NCBI GenBank assembly: GCA_946186895.1
Contig: CAMHOW010000011.1
Span: 1 to 50,670, forward strand
DNA: 50,670 nucleotides
Direction of reading: 5' to 3'
From: an uncultured Fibrobacter sp.
GTDB lineage: Bacteria > Fibrobacterota > Fibrobacteria > Fibrobacterales > Fibrobacteraceae
The notes beneath the pieces were generated by a model. That model searched no databases and was not told where the DNA came from. It saw only the letters and a program-made list of their open reading frames with translations. A program made the translations under genes and the position numbers. Below, one piece after another: positions 26,259 through 34,712 of the stretch. Numbering within the stretch: the first letter of the stretch is position 1; every line of letters begins with the position of its first letter.

Positions 26259-26701
26259 CTCAGTCTAGGGTGAAATACGGGATTTTGCTTGTGGCGGGCC
26301 TGCTTTCGGCATGCGCGAACCACCCTTCGCCCCAGCAGACCATGGTAGACGACCGCTACCTGGTTTACGAGCAGACCTACAAGGCCTATGCCGAAGCCGA
26401 GAAGAAATACTTGAACCTACTCTTCAATATCGAGCGCATGCCCGAAGAAGAGGAACTGTGGATGATGAAGCGCGACCAGATGCTGGAACTTTTGCAGCTC
26501 CGGGATTTGATGCTCCAGGCCCGCGGTGAACTGGACGATGCCGTGCAGGATTGGGAAAAGCACCTGCAAGAAGCCCAGGCCGAGGCAAAGCAGGCGCAGA
26601 TCAAACAGTTTAATCCCAATTTTGTGGGTCGTGACGGCCAGCGCTCCAGCCCCGGACAGTTGTTGCCTGGCGAAGTCAAGGGCAAAAACCAACGGTGGTA
26701 A
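26255..26701 (+). CDS. Coiled-coil lipoprotein
   Basis: 148 residues from GTG 26255, overlapping the preceding stop by 4 nt. Lipobox LLSAC (Cys20), then two long Glu/Lys/Leu-rich helices (about 40-120) and a Gly/Pro-rich tail. Shape resembles small coiled-coil lipoproteins that line up along the envelope. Co-translated with the gene before. Function unknown. Confidence 0.62.
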   Translation: MTQSRVKYGILLVAGLLSACANHPSPQQTMVDDRYLVYEQTYKAYAEAEKKYLNLLFNIERMPEEEELWMMKRDQMLELLQLRDLMLQARGELDDAVQDWEKHLQEAQAEAKQAQIKQFNPNFVGRDGQRSSPGQLLPGEVKGKNQRW

Positions 26702-26713
26702 CGGGATTCCTCT

Positions 26714-29002
26714 ATGAACATCTCCAAATCTTACCAGGACCTGATTTCTTGCTGTAACTACCGGATCATGCTTTTGGACGGTGGTTTCGGGACTGTGCTT
26801 AGTCAGCAGAACCTGACGGAAGCAGATTTTCGTGGGAAGATGTTCGCTGACCATTACGTGGAACTGAAAGGCGACAACGATGTGCTGTGCCTGACCGCTC
26901 CCGACAAGGTGAAGGCAATCCATATAGCGTATCTCGAAGCGGGCGCGGACCTGATAAGGACTGACACCTTCGGTGCCACAAGCTTTGGCCAGGCGAAATA
27001 CCGCCTGCAGCATATGGCCTACGATATTGCCAAGGCAGGTGCCCAGGTGGCCCGGGAGGCAATTAAGGAGTACAACGAGCGGAGAGGCGCTCTTGGAACC
27101 ATGATAACGCCCAAGTTCGTGGTGGGAAGCATTGGCCCTGCGGGCAACGTGGTAAGCGAAAGTTTTTCCGAACTTGTGGAAGCCTACGGTGAACAAATCC
27201 GTGGCCTACTGGACGGTGGCGCCGATGTGCTTTTGGTGGAGTCGGTTTTTGATACCCTGAACTGCAAGGCCGCCCTATATGCTATTTGTAAGGAATGCGA
27301 GAAGCGGGGCGAGCTTTATCCCATTATGGTGTCGGCGATTATCGACGACGGTCGTGGCCGCTTAAAGTCCGGCCAGTCGGCAAGGGCGTTTTGGCACAGC
27401 GTTTCCAGTTTCCCTATTTTCAGTGTCGGTTTTGAAGGGGCTTCGGCGGCAGATGTGTTGCCCCATTTGCGGAATGTGAAAGATGCCTATGTGAGGGTGA
27501 GCGCCTTTACGGACGGCTATATTCCAAATGACCTTCTGGTGAATGTGGTGGGTGGCCGTGGAACGACGCCTGAGACCATCCGTACCTTTATGCGCTCACT
27601 GGCGGGCCGCGATCCTCGTAAAGTTCCTTCCCGCAACTACAACCTGCTGTTGAGCGGGCTCGACCCTATGGAGGTTGCTCCGGGGAGTGGCCTTGTGAGT
27701 GTGGCGGCGCCGGAAAAGCCGGGCAAGGTCATTCGGGTGAATTTAGATGCCGGTTTGGAAGATCCCAAGTCCAAGATGCCCCGCTTCTTGACGGAGCTTT
27801 TGAAAAAGCCTGCAACGGCAGAACGCCCGGTCATGATTGAATCGGTCCGCTGGGATGTCTTGCTGGCCGGTATGGAATGCGTGCAGGGCAAGGGAATAGT
27901 GAATTCCATCAGCCTCAAGGAGGGCGAGGAGGTTTTCCTTGCCCGGGCCGAAGAGATACGCCGCCACGGCTTTGCCGTAGTGTGCAAGGCTGAAGATGAG
28001 AAGGGCTTGGCCCTTACGTATGAGCGTCGGGTGGAACTGTTTGAGAATATGTACCGCCTGCTGGTGGGCCGGTTAGACTTTTTGCCCGAGGACATCTTGT
28101 TCGACCCGAATGTTTGCCCCATAGGCACGGGCCGGGATGAGTATCCAGAATCGGCTAAGGACTTTTTCGGGGCTTGCCGCTACGTGAAGGAAATGCTTCC
28201 TCGTGCCCACGTGGTGGGGGAACTCTCCCTCTTGAGCTACGCCTATAAAGAGGACGCGCTCCTGCGGGACTGCATGCACGCCGTATTCCTGTACCATGCA
28301 TGCCTTGCCGGTATGGATTTTGCCATTGAGGCTACGGGTGCTTTGCCTGCCTACGAAGAGGTCCCGCTGGAACTTCGCCACTTGATCGAGGACCTGCTGT
28401 TCAATCGCAGTCCAGAGGCTACGGATGCCCTGCTGGAATGTGCGGAGGCTTCTGCGAGGAGCAAGGCCGGTGGTGCTTCCGGAAAGATTTTCATGCCCCG
28501 CCTAGAAAAGAGGCTAGCCGAGCTAAAGCTGAATCCGTCTGCCCGTCCGCCTTTTGCGGCAAAGTTTGTCTTGGCTTCTATGGATTCCATTGTCCACGAC
28601 ATCGACAGGGATATTCTGGGCAAGATTCTTTCGAATTACGGATTCCCGGTGGTGGACCTGGGCAGTGGATGCTCTTGCGAGAAGATTATGGAATCCCTGG
28701 TGTGCGAGCAGCCCGACATCGTGTACCTGTCGGCCCAGTTCGCGTCGGGATTCTCCGAGATGCTGCATGTGGTTCGGGAATTCAAGAAGAACGACATTGG
28801 CACGGTTTTGGTGGTCGGTGGCGGAATTGTCACCGACAAGCTTGCCGCGGTAAGGCTTGCCCCGGAGGCTCTGGGCCCTGTGGTCTATGTCTCCGACATG
28901 AGGAAAATTGTCAAGGTGGTGGAGGCTCTTGCCGACGATTCCAAGCGTCCGGCCTTCCTTGCGGCCCTGAAGGCCCACCAGGACAGGCTTCGCCTCTCTT
29001 GA
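26714..29002 (+). CDS. MetH-like protein lacking zinc, folate and B12 motifs
   Basis: 762 residues, an uninterrupted frame with three regions recognisable from cobalamin-dependent methionine synthase (about 1,227 aa in E. coli): homocysteine domain (about 15-295; LLDGGFGTVLS, ADFRG, EAGADLIRTDTFGATS, VESVFDTLN), pterin domain (about 305-575; LSGLDPMEV, MIESVRWDVL, GKGIVNSISLKEGEE, FDPNVCPIGTG, DFFGACRYVKEMLP) and B12 domain (about 615-745; VVDLGSGCSCEKI, LSAQFASGFSEML, VVGGGIVTDK). Compared with E. coli from memory, the zinc Cys are gone (GLNCALG is SVGFEGA; GGCCGTTP is GGRGTTP), about 30 residues with GERTN are deleted, most of the B12 cap helices are missing, DVHDIG is IVHDID, and the AdoMet activation domain is absent. 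Probably not a methionine synthase; role unknown. Weak ribosome site. Confidence 0.78.
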   Translation: MNISKSYQDLISCCNYRIMLLDGGFGTVLSQQNLTEADFRGKMFADHYVELKGDNDVLCLTAPDKVKAIHIAYLEAGADLIRTDTFGATSFGQAKYRLQHMAYDIAKAGAQVAREAIKEYNERRGALGTMITPKFVVGSIGPAGNVVSESFSELVEAYGEQIRGLLDGGADVLLVESVFDTLNCKAALYAICKECEKRGELYPIMVSAIIDDGRGRLKSGQSARAFWHSVSSFPIFSVGFEGASAADVLPHLRNVKDAYVRVSAFTDGYIPNDLLVNVVGGRGTTPETIRTFMRSLAGRDPRKVPSRNYNLLLSGLDPMEVAPGSGLVSVAAPEKPGKVIRVNLDAGLEDPKSKMPRFLTELLKKPATAERPVMIESVRWDVLLAGMECVQGKGIVNSISLKEGEEVFLARAEEIRRHGFAVVCKAEDEKGLALTYERRVELFENMYRLLVGRLDFLPEDILFDPNVCPIGTGRDEYPESAKDFFGACRYVKEMLPRAHVVGELSLLSYAYKEDALLRDCMHAVFLYHACLAGMDFAIEATGALPAYEEVPLELRHLIEDLLFNRSPEATDALLECAEASARSKAGGASGKIFMPRLEKRLAELKLNPSARPPFAAKFVLASMDSIVHDIDRDILGKILSNYGFPVVDLGSGCSCEKIMESLVCEQPDIVYLSAQFASGFSEMLHVVREFKKNDIGTVLVVGGGIVTDKLAAVRLAPEALGPVVYVSDMRKIVKVVEALADDSKRPAFLAALKAHQDRLRLS

Positions 29003-29028
29003 ACTTCTTGCCCCTTTTTGCTAAATTT
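28999..29028 (+). promoter_or_regulatory. Promoter of yceD-rpmF-plsX
   Basis: TTGAAC at 28999-29004 and TAAATT at 29022-29027 with a 17-bp spacer. The first codon (29037) lies about 8 nt past the box, so the leader is very short. Confidence 0.55.
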
Positions 29029-29036
29029 AGCCCGCT

Positions 29037-29567
29037 TTGAAAATTGAACTTGTCAAGACTCTCGCTGAACCCGAGGACCGCCGCACGGTCTGGTCTAGGG
29101 ATGATGCCCCCGAGCTGTTCGATGAACTGCACCTGGTGGGCGAGCTCGTGGCCGAACTTTTGGTAAGCCCCGAAGCCGGCGACCGCTTTTTGCTGACGGG
29201 CAAGCTTTCTGGTACGCAGAATCTCACCTGCTCCAGGACGCTGGAACCTTTCGACCGCCCCTTCTCAACCGAGATGGTGGTGGAGGTGACTCGCAGCCAG
29301 GTGGCTTCCCAGGAGCTTGACGAGGAGGACGCCGACGTGTACGCCTACCGGATTCCCCAGAATCAGGAGTTCGTAGAGGTCTCGGAGTGCGTTCGGGAGC
29401 TTGTAATCCTGCAAGAACCGCAGGCTCCCGTGAAAAATCCCGAAGAAGATTTTATCTTTGTATCAAACAATCAAGCCGACGAAGGTGACCCTGGTGCCGA
29501 AAGCCCCATGGACCCCCGTTGGGAAAAACTAAAAGCTCTCAAGAGCAAAATGGAAAATAGGAGTTAA
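29037..29567 (+). CDS. yceD: YceD/DUF177 family protein
   Basis: 176 residues; TTG start. Pattern of the DUF177 family: [44 protein letters not shown] (first strand set with the C.R.L/C motif), then EEDADVYAY and the [17 protein letters not shown] helix. The family is needed for 23S rRNA accumulation in some bacteria and chloroplasts. Its invariable position directly before rpmF and plsX supports the call. An acidic tail precedes the end. Confidence 0.85.
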   Translation: MKIELVKTLAEPEDRRTVWSRDDAPELFDELHLVGELVAELLVSPEAGDRFLLTGKLSGTQNLTCSRTLEPFDRPFSTEMVVEVTRSQVASQELDEEDADVYAYRIPQNQEFVEVSECVRELVILQEPQAPVKNPEEDFIFVSNNQADEGDPGAESPMDPRWEKLKALKSKMENRS

Positions 29568-29569
29568 AA

Positions 29570-29758
29570 ATGGCCGTACCTAAAAGAAAGACCTCTACCG
29601 CTCGTCGTGACAAGCGCCGTACCCATTGGAAGATGGAAGCCCCGGCTATGGCTACTTGCGATCATTGCGGTTCCGTGAAGCGCCCGCACCGCGTGTGCCC
29701 GGTCTGCGGTTTCTACAATGGCGTAGAAGTTGTCGACATGAAGGGTGCCGAAGCCTAA
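29570..29758 (+). CDS. rpmF: Ribosomal protein bL32
   Basis: 62 residues. [20 protein letters not shown] start, then the zinc ribbon [22 protein letters not shown] with four Cys. Structural protein of the large ribosomal subunit. AGGAG lies 6 nt before the ATG and the yceD stop is 2 nt upstream. Confidence 0.98.
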   Translation: MAVPKRKTSTARRDKRRTHWKMEAPAMATCDHCGSVKRPHRVCPVCGFYNGVEVVDMKGAEA

Positions 29759-29791
29759 TTGTTCTAAATTGAAAATCGAAGGGAGAATTCC

Positions 29792-30775
29792 ATGATTCGT
29801 GTAGCTCTGGATGCTCTGGGTGGCGATTTCGCCCCCGATGTGGTTATTGAAGGCGCCGTCAATGCGGCGAACAAGAACCCCAATGTCCATGTTGTCCTTT
29901 GCGGCCCCGAGGCCGAGGTCAAGGAAAAGCTTGCAAAGCTTGGCTATACGGGTAACGGAATCTCTGTCGTCGATGCCCCCGATCCGGTGGCCATGGACGA
30001 ACACCCTGTCCAGGTTCTCAAGAAGAAGCCCCATTCTGGCCTGGTGACCTGCGTTGCCCTCCAGAAGAAGGGCATGGTAGACGCCTCCGTGAGCGCCGGC
30101 AACTCCGGTGCCATGATGGCGAGCTGCCTCATGCTTCTGGGCAAGTCTAGCGAAAAGTTCAGCCGCCCGCCTATCGGTTGCGTGATTCCCACCGTCGACC
30201 GCCCCATCATCTTGGTGGATGCCGGTGCCAACGTGGATGAGCGCGCCTCTACCCTGGTGGACTTTGCCATCGCGGGTTCCGCCTTCGCCGAGACCTACTT
30301 CGGATACCAGAACCCGAAGGTTGGCCTCTTGAATATGGGCGAAGAGGAACACAAGGGCCCGGCCGTGCTTCAGGAAGCACACCAGCTGTTGAAGTCCGCC
30401 CCGGTGAACTTTATCGGTAACATCGAAGGCGAGACCCTTATCATGGGTGCTGCCGACGTGGTGGTGACCTCTGGCTTTACGGGCAACGTGGTGTTGAAGA
30501 TGCTGGAAGGCTTCTTCGAACTGCACCAGAAGATGTTCGGCACCATCGATACCGAGGCTGGCCGTCGCTTTGCCGAGATGTGGGACTACCGCATGACCGG
30601 TGGCGCCTTGCTCTTGGGTCTGAACGGCACGGGCATTATCGCTCACGGACGCTCCGACGCTCTCGCCATCGAGAAGGCTGTCGAGGTGGCCGCCAAGTAT
30701 GCCGAGAAGGGCGTGTTCAAGAACGTGAACGAACGCCTGGCCGCCATCAAGGACGAACCTGCCGAGGCCAAGTAA
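29792..30775 (+). CDS. plsX: Phosphate acyltransferase PlsX
   Basis: 327 residues. MIRVALDALGGDFAPDVVIEG, VSAGNSGAMMASCLMLLGK, LVDAGANVDERASTLVDFA, GEEEHKGPAVLQEAHQLLK, NFIGNIEGETLIMGAADVVV and TGFTGNVVLK signatures are complete. Makes acyl-phosphate from acyl-ACP for phospholipid synthesis, feeding PlsY. Follows rpmF by 33 nt and is closed by a strong terminator, so the fab genes after it form a separate unit. Confidence 0.97.
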   Translation: MIRVALDALGGDFAPDVVIEGAVNAANKNPNVHVVLCGPEAEVKEKLAKLGYTGNGISVVDAPDPVAMDEHPVQVLKKKPHSGLVTCVALQKKGMVDASVSAGNSGAMMASCLMLLGKSSEKFSRPPIGCVIPTVDRPIILVDAGANVDERASTLVDFAIAGSAFAETYFGYQNPKVGLLNMGEEEHKGPAVLQEAHQLLKSAPVNFIGNIEGETLIMGAADVVVTSGFTGNVVLKMLEGFFELHQKMFGTIDTEAGRRFAEMWDYRMTGGALLLGLNGTGIIAHGRSDALAIEKAVEVAAKYAEKGVFKNVNERLAAIKDEPAEAK

Positions 30776-30810
30776 AAAGTCTTTGCTAATTTGTCTGTAA
30801 CAGGCTTTTA

Positions 30811-30843
30811 AGGACGGAGTTGAAAAACTCCGTTCTTTTTTTT
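30811..30843 (+). terminator. plsX terminator
   Basis: acggagtt, loop gaaa, aactccgt, then a T-rich tail of about ten bases. Confidence 0.92.
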
Positions 30844-31090
30844 GTATGTGCTGTATGCACCGAAGGTGCGCGTGCACTTAATTGCCGCAACCCTAAAATC
30901 TTTGCTCTGTTCTAAGCAATTATATGCGCGACGGGAGGGTCTTCTCATTTTAACCCTACTTACAAAAACATTCCAATATGCTTTTATTTGCAGGGATTTC
31001 GCGGTTTTTGCCCGCTTGCCCTAGGAATGCCCCTGTTCTTTTTTAAATTTGGGACGTAACAAGAAATCGCGGTATTCCGCGGAGGTTGTA
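30844..31090. other. Intergenic region between plsX and fabD
   Basis: No convincing gene. A 60-codon frame (30842-31024) lacks a ribosome site and has no known family. TAAATTTG at 31044-31051 is a likely promoter element for fabD, which starts 40 nt further on. No tRNA, CRISPR or mobile signature seen. Confidence 0.4.
31044..31051 (+). promoter_or_regulatory. fabD promoter element TAAATTTG
   Basis: Exact TAnnTTTG match 39 nt before the fabD ATG, downstream of the plsX terminator, where an internal promoter is expected. Confidence 0.5.
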
Positions 31091-32011
31091 ATGTCTAAGA
31101 CGATTCTGCTTTTCCCTGGTCAGGGCGCCCAGTATGTGGGCATGGGCCAGACCCTCGCTTCCACCTTTGAACCGGCCAAGAAGATTATGATGCAGGCCGA
31201 CGAGATTCTCGGCTTCTCCCTTTCGAAGCTCATGGCCGAAGGCCCGGAAGATGTTCTGAAGAGCACCGACAATACCCAGCCCGCCCTGTTCACCGTGTCT
31301 GCCATGGTGATGGAACTTTTGAAGTCCGAAGGCTTTGCCTTTGACTATGTGGCTGGCCACTCTCTTGGTGAATATTCTGCTATCTACGCTGCTGGTGGTT
31401 TCAGTTTTGAAGAGGGCTTACGCTTGGTGCGTACCCGTGGCGAACTGATGGCTAGTGCCGGCTCCAAAAACCCGGGCGCCATGGCCGCCATCATGGGCCA
31501 GGACGAGGCCAAGATTCTGGAACTCTGCGAAGCGGTGAAGGATGCCGGCGTGGTGGTTCCGGCCAACATCAACTGTCCGGGCCAGATTGTGGTGTCCGGT
31601 GCCGTTGCCGGTGTGAACAAGCTTGTAGAAAACTGCGGTGCCGCTGGTATCAAGGCCATTCCGCTGGCTGTTTCGGGTGCTTTCCATAGCCCGCTGATGC
31701 AGTTCGCCCAGGCAGGCCTTGCCGAGGCTATCGCGAAGACCACCTTCAAGGATGTAGAAAAGCCGGTCATTGCCAACGTGGTGGCTGAACCCGTAACCAA
31801 GGGCAGCGAAATTGCCGACCTGCTGGTGCGCCAGCTGGTAAGCCCCGTCCGTTGGAACGACTGCATGAACAAGGCCATTTCCTTGGGCGTGACCCAGGGC
31901 GTGGAAGTGGGCTCGGGCAAGGTGCTTATGGGCCTCATGAGAAAGATTAGCCGCGAAGTGAAGGTCACTCCGGTGGAAACCATCGAAGCTTTCCAGGCAT
32001 TGAAGGGGTAA
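31091..32011 (+). CDS. fabD: Malonyl-CoA:ACP transacylase
   Basis: 306 residues. LLFPGQGAQYVGMG start, catalytic Ser91 in GHSLGEYSA, active-site Arg region (VRTRGELM), and the His motif VSGAFHSPLM; ends with EVGSGKVLMGLMRKI. Transfers malonyl to ACP for fatty acid elongation. ATG 31091 behind GGAGG. The stop overlaps fabG by 1 nt. Confidence 0.97.
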   Translation: MSKTILLFPGQGAQYVGMGQTLASTFEPAKKIMMQADEILGFSLSKLMAEGPEDVLKSTDNTQPALFTVSAMVMELLKSEGFAFDYVAGHSLGEYSAIYAAGGFSFEEGLRLVRTRGELMASAGSKNPGAMAAIMGQDEAKILELCEAVKDAGVVVPANINCPGQIVVSGAVAGVNKLVENCGAAGIKAIPLAVSGAFHSPLMQFAQAGLAEAIAKTTFKDVEKPVIANVVAEPVTKGSEIADLLVRQLVSPVRWNDCMNKAISLGVTQGVEVGSGKVLMGLMRKISREVKVTPVETIEAFQALKG

Positions 32012-32757
32012 TGAATATGGGTAAACTTACAGGTAAAAAGGCTATTGTCACTGGCGCTTCTCGTGGTATCGGGCTCGCCATTGCCACCGAATTGGCTCGT
32101 GAAGGTGCCGACGTGGCAATACTCTCCACCTCTGTCAAAGAGGATCTGGCCGCGAAGCTCAGCTCCGAACTTGGAGTCCAGGTCAAGAGCTACGCTTGCG
32201 ACGTGGCGGACTCTGCTACGGTCCAGGCCGTGTTCAAGCAGATTATCACCGACATGGGTACGGTGGACATTCTGGTAAATAATGCCGGAATTACCCGCGA
32301 CGGCCTGCTGATGCGCATGAAGGATGAGGACTTTGACGCCGTCATCGCCACCAACCTGCGTTCCGTGTTCCTTTGCACCCGTGCCGTGGCCCGGACCATG
32401 ATGGGCAACCGCAGCGGTCATATTGTGAACGTTTCCAGTATCAACGCCCTGCGTGGCCAGGCTGGCCAGTCTAACTATGCTGCTGCCAAGGCGGGGGTTA
32501 TCGGCCTTACCCGGACCAACGCCATGGAACTTGCCGCTAGGGGCATTACGGTGAACGCCGTGGCTCCCGGATTTATCGATACGGACATGACTGCCAAGTT
32601 GGGTGCCGAAATTCGCGAAAAATACGCATCCCAGATCCCTCTGGGCCGTCTGGGCCAGCCTGAAGATGTGGCCAAATTGGTGGCCTTTTTGGCATCGGAC
32701 GACGCCAAGTACATCACGGGCCAGATAATTGGTGTGGACGGGGGCTTGAACGCCTAG
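32011..32757 (+). CDS. fabG: 3-oxoacyl-[ACP] reductase
   Basis: 248 residues, classical SDR: TGASRGIG NADP-binding motif, NNAGITRDGLLMRMK, catalytic Ser in NVSSINALRGQAGQ, YAAAK (Tyr/Lys), and PGFIDTDMT. Reduces beta-ketoacyl-ACP. It starts in the fabD stop codon (taATG); an ATG 6 nt later is also possible. Confidence 0.96.
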   Translation: MNMGKLTGKKAIVTGASRGIGLAIATELAREGADVAILSTSVKEDLAAKLSSELGVQVKSYACDVADSATVQAVFKQIITDMGTVDILVNNAGITRDGLLMRMKDEDFDAVIATNLRSVFLCTRAVARTMMGNRSGHIVNVSSINALRGQAGQSNYAAAKAGVIGLTRTNAMELAARGITVNAVAPGFIDTDMTAKLGAEIREKYASQIPLGRLGQPEDVAKLVAFLASDDAKYITGQIIGVDGGLNA

Positions 32758-32760
32758 CCA

Positions 32761-32776
32761 TAAATTTCTAAATTTA
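32761..32776 (+). promoter_or_regulatory. Doubled TAAATTT element before acpP
   Basis: TAAATTTC directly followed by TAAATTTA, 28 nt before the acpP ATG. A separate promoter would allow the high expression that ACP needs. Confidence 0.45.
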
Positions 32777-32804
32777 AGTTAAACAAATCCAAATGGAGTA
32801 AACA

Positions 32805-33047
32805 ATGACACAAGAAGAAATTTTTAAGAAGATCACCGACGTTATCGTTTCCAAGCTGGAAGTGAAGGCCGAGGACGTGAAGATGGAATCCGAGTTCAGC
32901 AACGACCTCGGTGCCGACTCTCTGGACCGCGTCGAACTGGTGATGGCTCTCGAAGACGAATTCGAAGTCGAAATTCTCGACTCCGACGCCGAGAAGTTCC
33001 AGAAGGTTGCCGATGTGGTTGCCTTCATCGAATCCAAGAAGGCATAA
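32805..33047 (+). CDS. acpP: Acyl carrier protein
   Basis: 80 residues, acidic four-helix bundle. The phosphopantetheine attachment Ser39 lies in GADSLDRVELVMALE. Carries growing acyl chains. Followed by a terminator and not, as often, by fabF. Confidence 0.97.
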   Translation: MTQEEIFKKITDVIVSKLEVKAEDVKMESEFSNDLGADSLDRVELVMALEDEFEVEILDSDAEKFQKVADVVAFIESKKA

Positions 33048-33077
33048 TCTAGGCCTGGTTCGATAAAGAAACTGGAC

Positions 33078-33108
33078 AGGGTGGCCCGGATGAGGCTGCC
33101 CTTTTTTA
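33078..33108 (+). terminator. acpP terminator
   Basis: Nine-pair hairpin agggtggcc / ggctgccct (two G-U pairs), loop of 7, then a run of T. Confidence 0.9.
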
Positions 33109-33110
33109 GT

Positions 33111-33188
33111 TCGGATTTCGGAATTCTGAATTAGGAATTAATCTCTTAAACTCAACTCCGAATTTCGAACTCTGAAATCCGAATTATC
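33111..33188. repeat. Palindromic intergenic repeat, copy A
   Basis: AT-rich element made of attcgga / aattctga-type words with imperfect terminal inverted repeats (ttcggatttc... and ...gaaatccgaa). It aligns with the reverse complement of 41572-41648 (shared ttcggatttcgga and aactc[ct]gaat words). Confidence 0.6.
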
Positions 33189-33195
33189 AAAGCCT

Positions 33196-33960
33196 ATGGA
33201 AAAAACCAACCTTTTACACAAGATCCTAAAACTCTGGTTTCGCCAGAAGTCCGGTGGCGGGCTTGAGGCGAAGCTCGGGTACAGGTTCAAGGACCCGGAA
33301 CTGCTGGCCCATGCGCTGGTCCACCGGTCGTTCCTGTCGGGAACGGACCTGCCCTACGAGAGCAACAATGAGCGCCTGGAATTTCTGGGCGATTCCGTGC
33401 TGAACATGCTCACTACCGAGTTCCTCTACAAGATGTACCCCGACGACCCGGAAGGGGAGCTTTCTAAACGCAAGAGCGCCATCGTCTCGGGGCACGCCTG
33501 CGCCCAGTCTTCCAAGGAATGGAATCTGAGCGAGTTCATCAAGATGGGCAAGGCCGAAGCCAAGATGGGCGGCCGCGGCAAGGAGAGCATTCTGGCCGAC
33601 GCTTACGAGGCCGTTCTCGGAGCGGTGTACCTGGATGGCGGGCTAGAAGAGGTCCGTGCCATTCTGAACAAGTTCCATTTCCCGAGGGTCAAGGATATCA
33701 TTGTGGCCGAAGACTTCGTGAACCACAAGAGTGCCTTGCTGGAATACCTGCAGGGCAAGCTCCATACGGTGCCGGAGTACGTGCTGGTAGAAGAATCCGG
33801 GCCCGAGCACCAGAAGCTGTTCACCACCGAAGTTCACGTGAACGGCAAGGTCTATGGCCGGGGCCAGGGCGGCAACAAGAAGAAGGCCGAACAGGAAGCT
33901 TCCCGCGTGACCCTGGAAATGCTGCTGGCTGAAGCGGACAAGTCCGCCAAGGAGTCGTAG
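33196..33960 (+). CDS. rnc: Ribonuclease III
   Basis: 254 residues. RNase III signature NERLEFLGDSVL (about 58-69) with metal-binding Glu/Asp, GELSKRKSAIVSG, second acidic motif LADAYEAVLGAVYLDGG, and a C-terminal dsRBD (HKSALLEYLQGKLHTVPEYV ... GQGGNKKKAEQEAS). Cleaves double-stranded RNA, including pre-rRNA. The acpP-rnc order is common. The stop overlaps the next gene by 1 nt. Confidence 0.96.
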   Translation: MEKTNLLHKILKLWFRQKSGGGLEAKLGYRFKDPELLAHALVHRSFLSGTDLPYESNNERLEFLGDSVLNMLTTEFLYKMYPDDPEGELSKRKSAIVSGHACAQSSKEWNLSEFIKMGKAEAKMGGRGKESILADAYEAVLGAVYLDGGLEEVRAILNKFHFPRVKDIIVAEDFVNHKSALLEYLQGKLHTVPEYVLVEESGPEHQKLFTTEVHVNGKVYGRGQGGNKKKAEQEASRVTLEMLLAEADKSAKES

Positions 33961-34688
33961 TGCGCAGGCCCGTAAAATCGGCATTGGGATTCTGCCCGTG
34001 TTGCGGTAAGAGAACCCTCTTCGTTGCCTTTGACCATTGGCTGCGGGACGCGTACAAGTGTGTCCGCTGTAAGAGCATTCCCCGCCAGCGAGCCATCATG
34101 TCTGTCCTTGATGCTCGTTGTGGCGATTGGAAAAAACTGGCTATCCACGAGTCGTCTCCCTGTGGCCCTACCTTTGACCGCATGAAGAAGGAATGTGCGA
34201 ATTATTCTTATTCCTACTTCTACCCGGATAAGAAACTGGGTGAGGTTATCGGTGACGGCGGGAAGGTCACGAACCAGAACCTGCAAGAACTGACGTTCCC
34301 CGACAATTCCTTTGACCTGTTCATCACCCAGGATGTCTTTGAGCACCTCGACGAACCCGAGAAGGCCTTGAAGGAAATATTCCGCTGCCTGAAACCGGGC
34401 GGCATGCACGTGTTTACGGTTCCTATCTATCCCTTCCTAGAGACAAGGCCCCGGATCAAGATAGAAGACGGCCGTGTCGTGCCTATCATGGAAGAACAGT
34501 ACCATGGTAACCCCATCAGCGAGAAGGGTTCCTTGGTGACTTACGACTGGGGTGGCGATATCGCCCGCGTCATGGATTCCGTGGCTGGTTTCAAGACAGA
34601 TGTCGTTGAATTTCAGGATTCAAGAGAAAACCACCGGATGGGTCTAGAAGCGGACTTCTTGCAGGTCGTCGTTTCTACCAAACCCTGA
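33960..34688 (+). CDS. Zinc-ribbon class I SAM methyltransferase
   Basis: 242 residues from GTG 33960, which overlaps the rnc stop. N-terminal zinc ribbon (CPCCGKR ... CVRCKSIPRQRA), then a type 11 methyltransferase: NLQELTFPDNSFDLFITQDVFEHLDEPEKALKEI is motif IV region and RCLKPGGMHVFTVP motif V-VI. The GxGxG loop is not obvious, which is common in the group; related genes act on lipids or sugars. Substrate unknown. Confidence 0.75.
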   Translation: MRRPVKSALGFCPCCGKRTLFVAFDHWLRDAYKCVRCKSIPRQRAIMSVLDARCGDWKKLAIHESSPCGPTFDRMKKECANYSYSYFYPDKKLGEVIGDGGKVTNQNLQELTFPDNSFDLFITQDVFEHLDEPEKALKEIFRCLKPGGMHVFTVPIYPFLETRPRIKIEDGRVVPIMEEQYHGNPISEKGSLVTYDWGGDIARVMDSVAGFKTDVVEFQDSRENHRMGLEADFLQVVVSTKP

Positions 34689-34712
34689 TTTTCATTAACT
34701 ATTTTATTCGCT

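Noticed and set aside
29564..30877. 437-codon minus-strand frame
   Set aside because: Antisense to rpmF and plsX, which are unambiguous.
30842..31024. 60-codon frame after plsX
   Set aside because: Begins inside the terminator tail, no ribosome site, no recognisable pattern.
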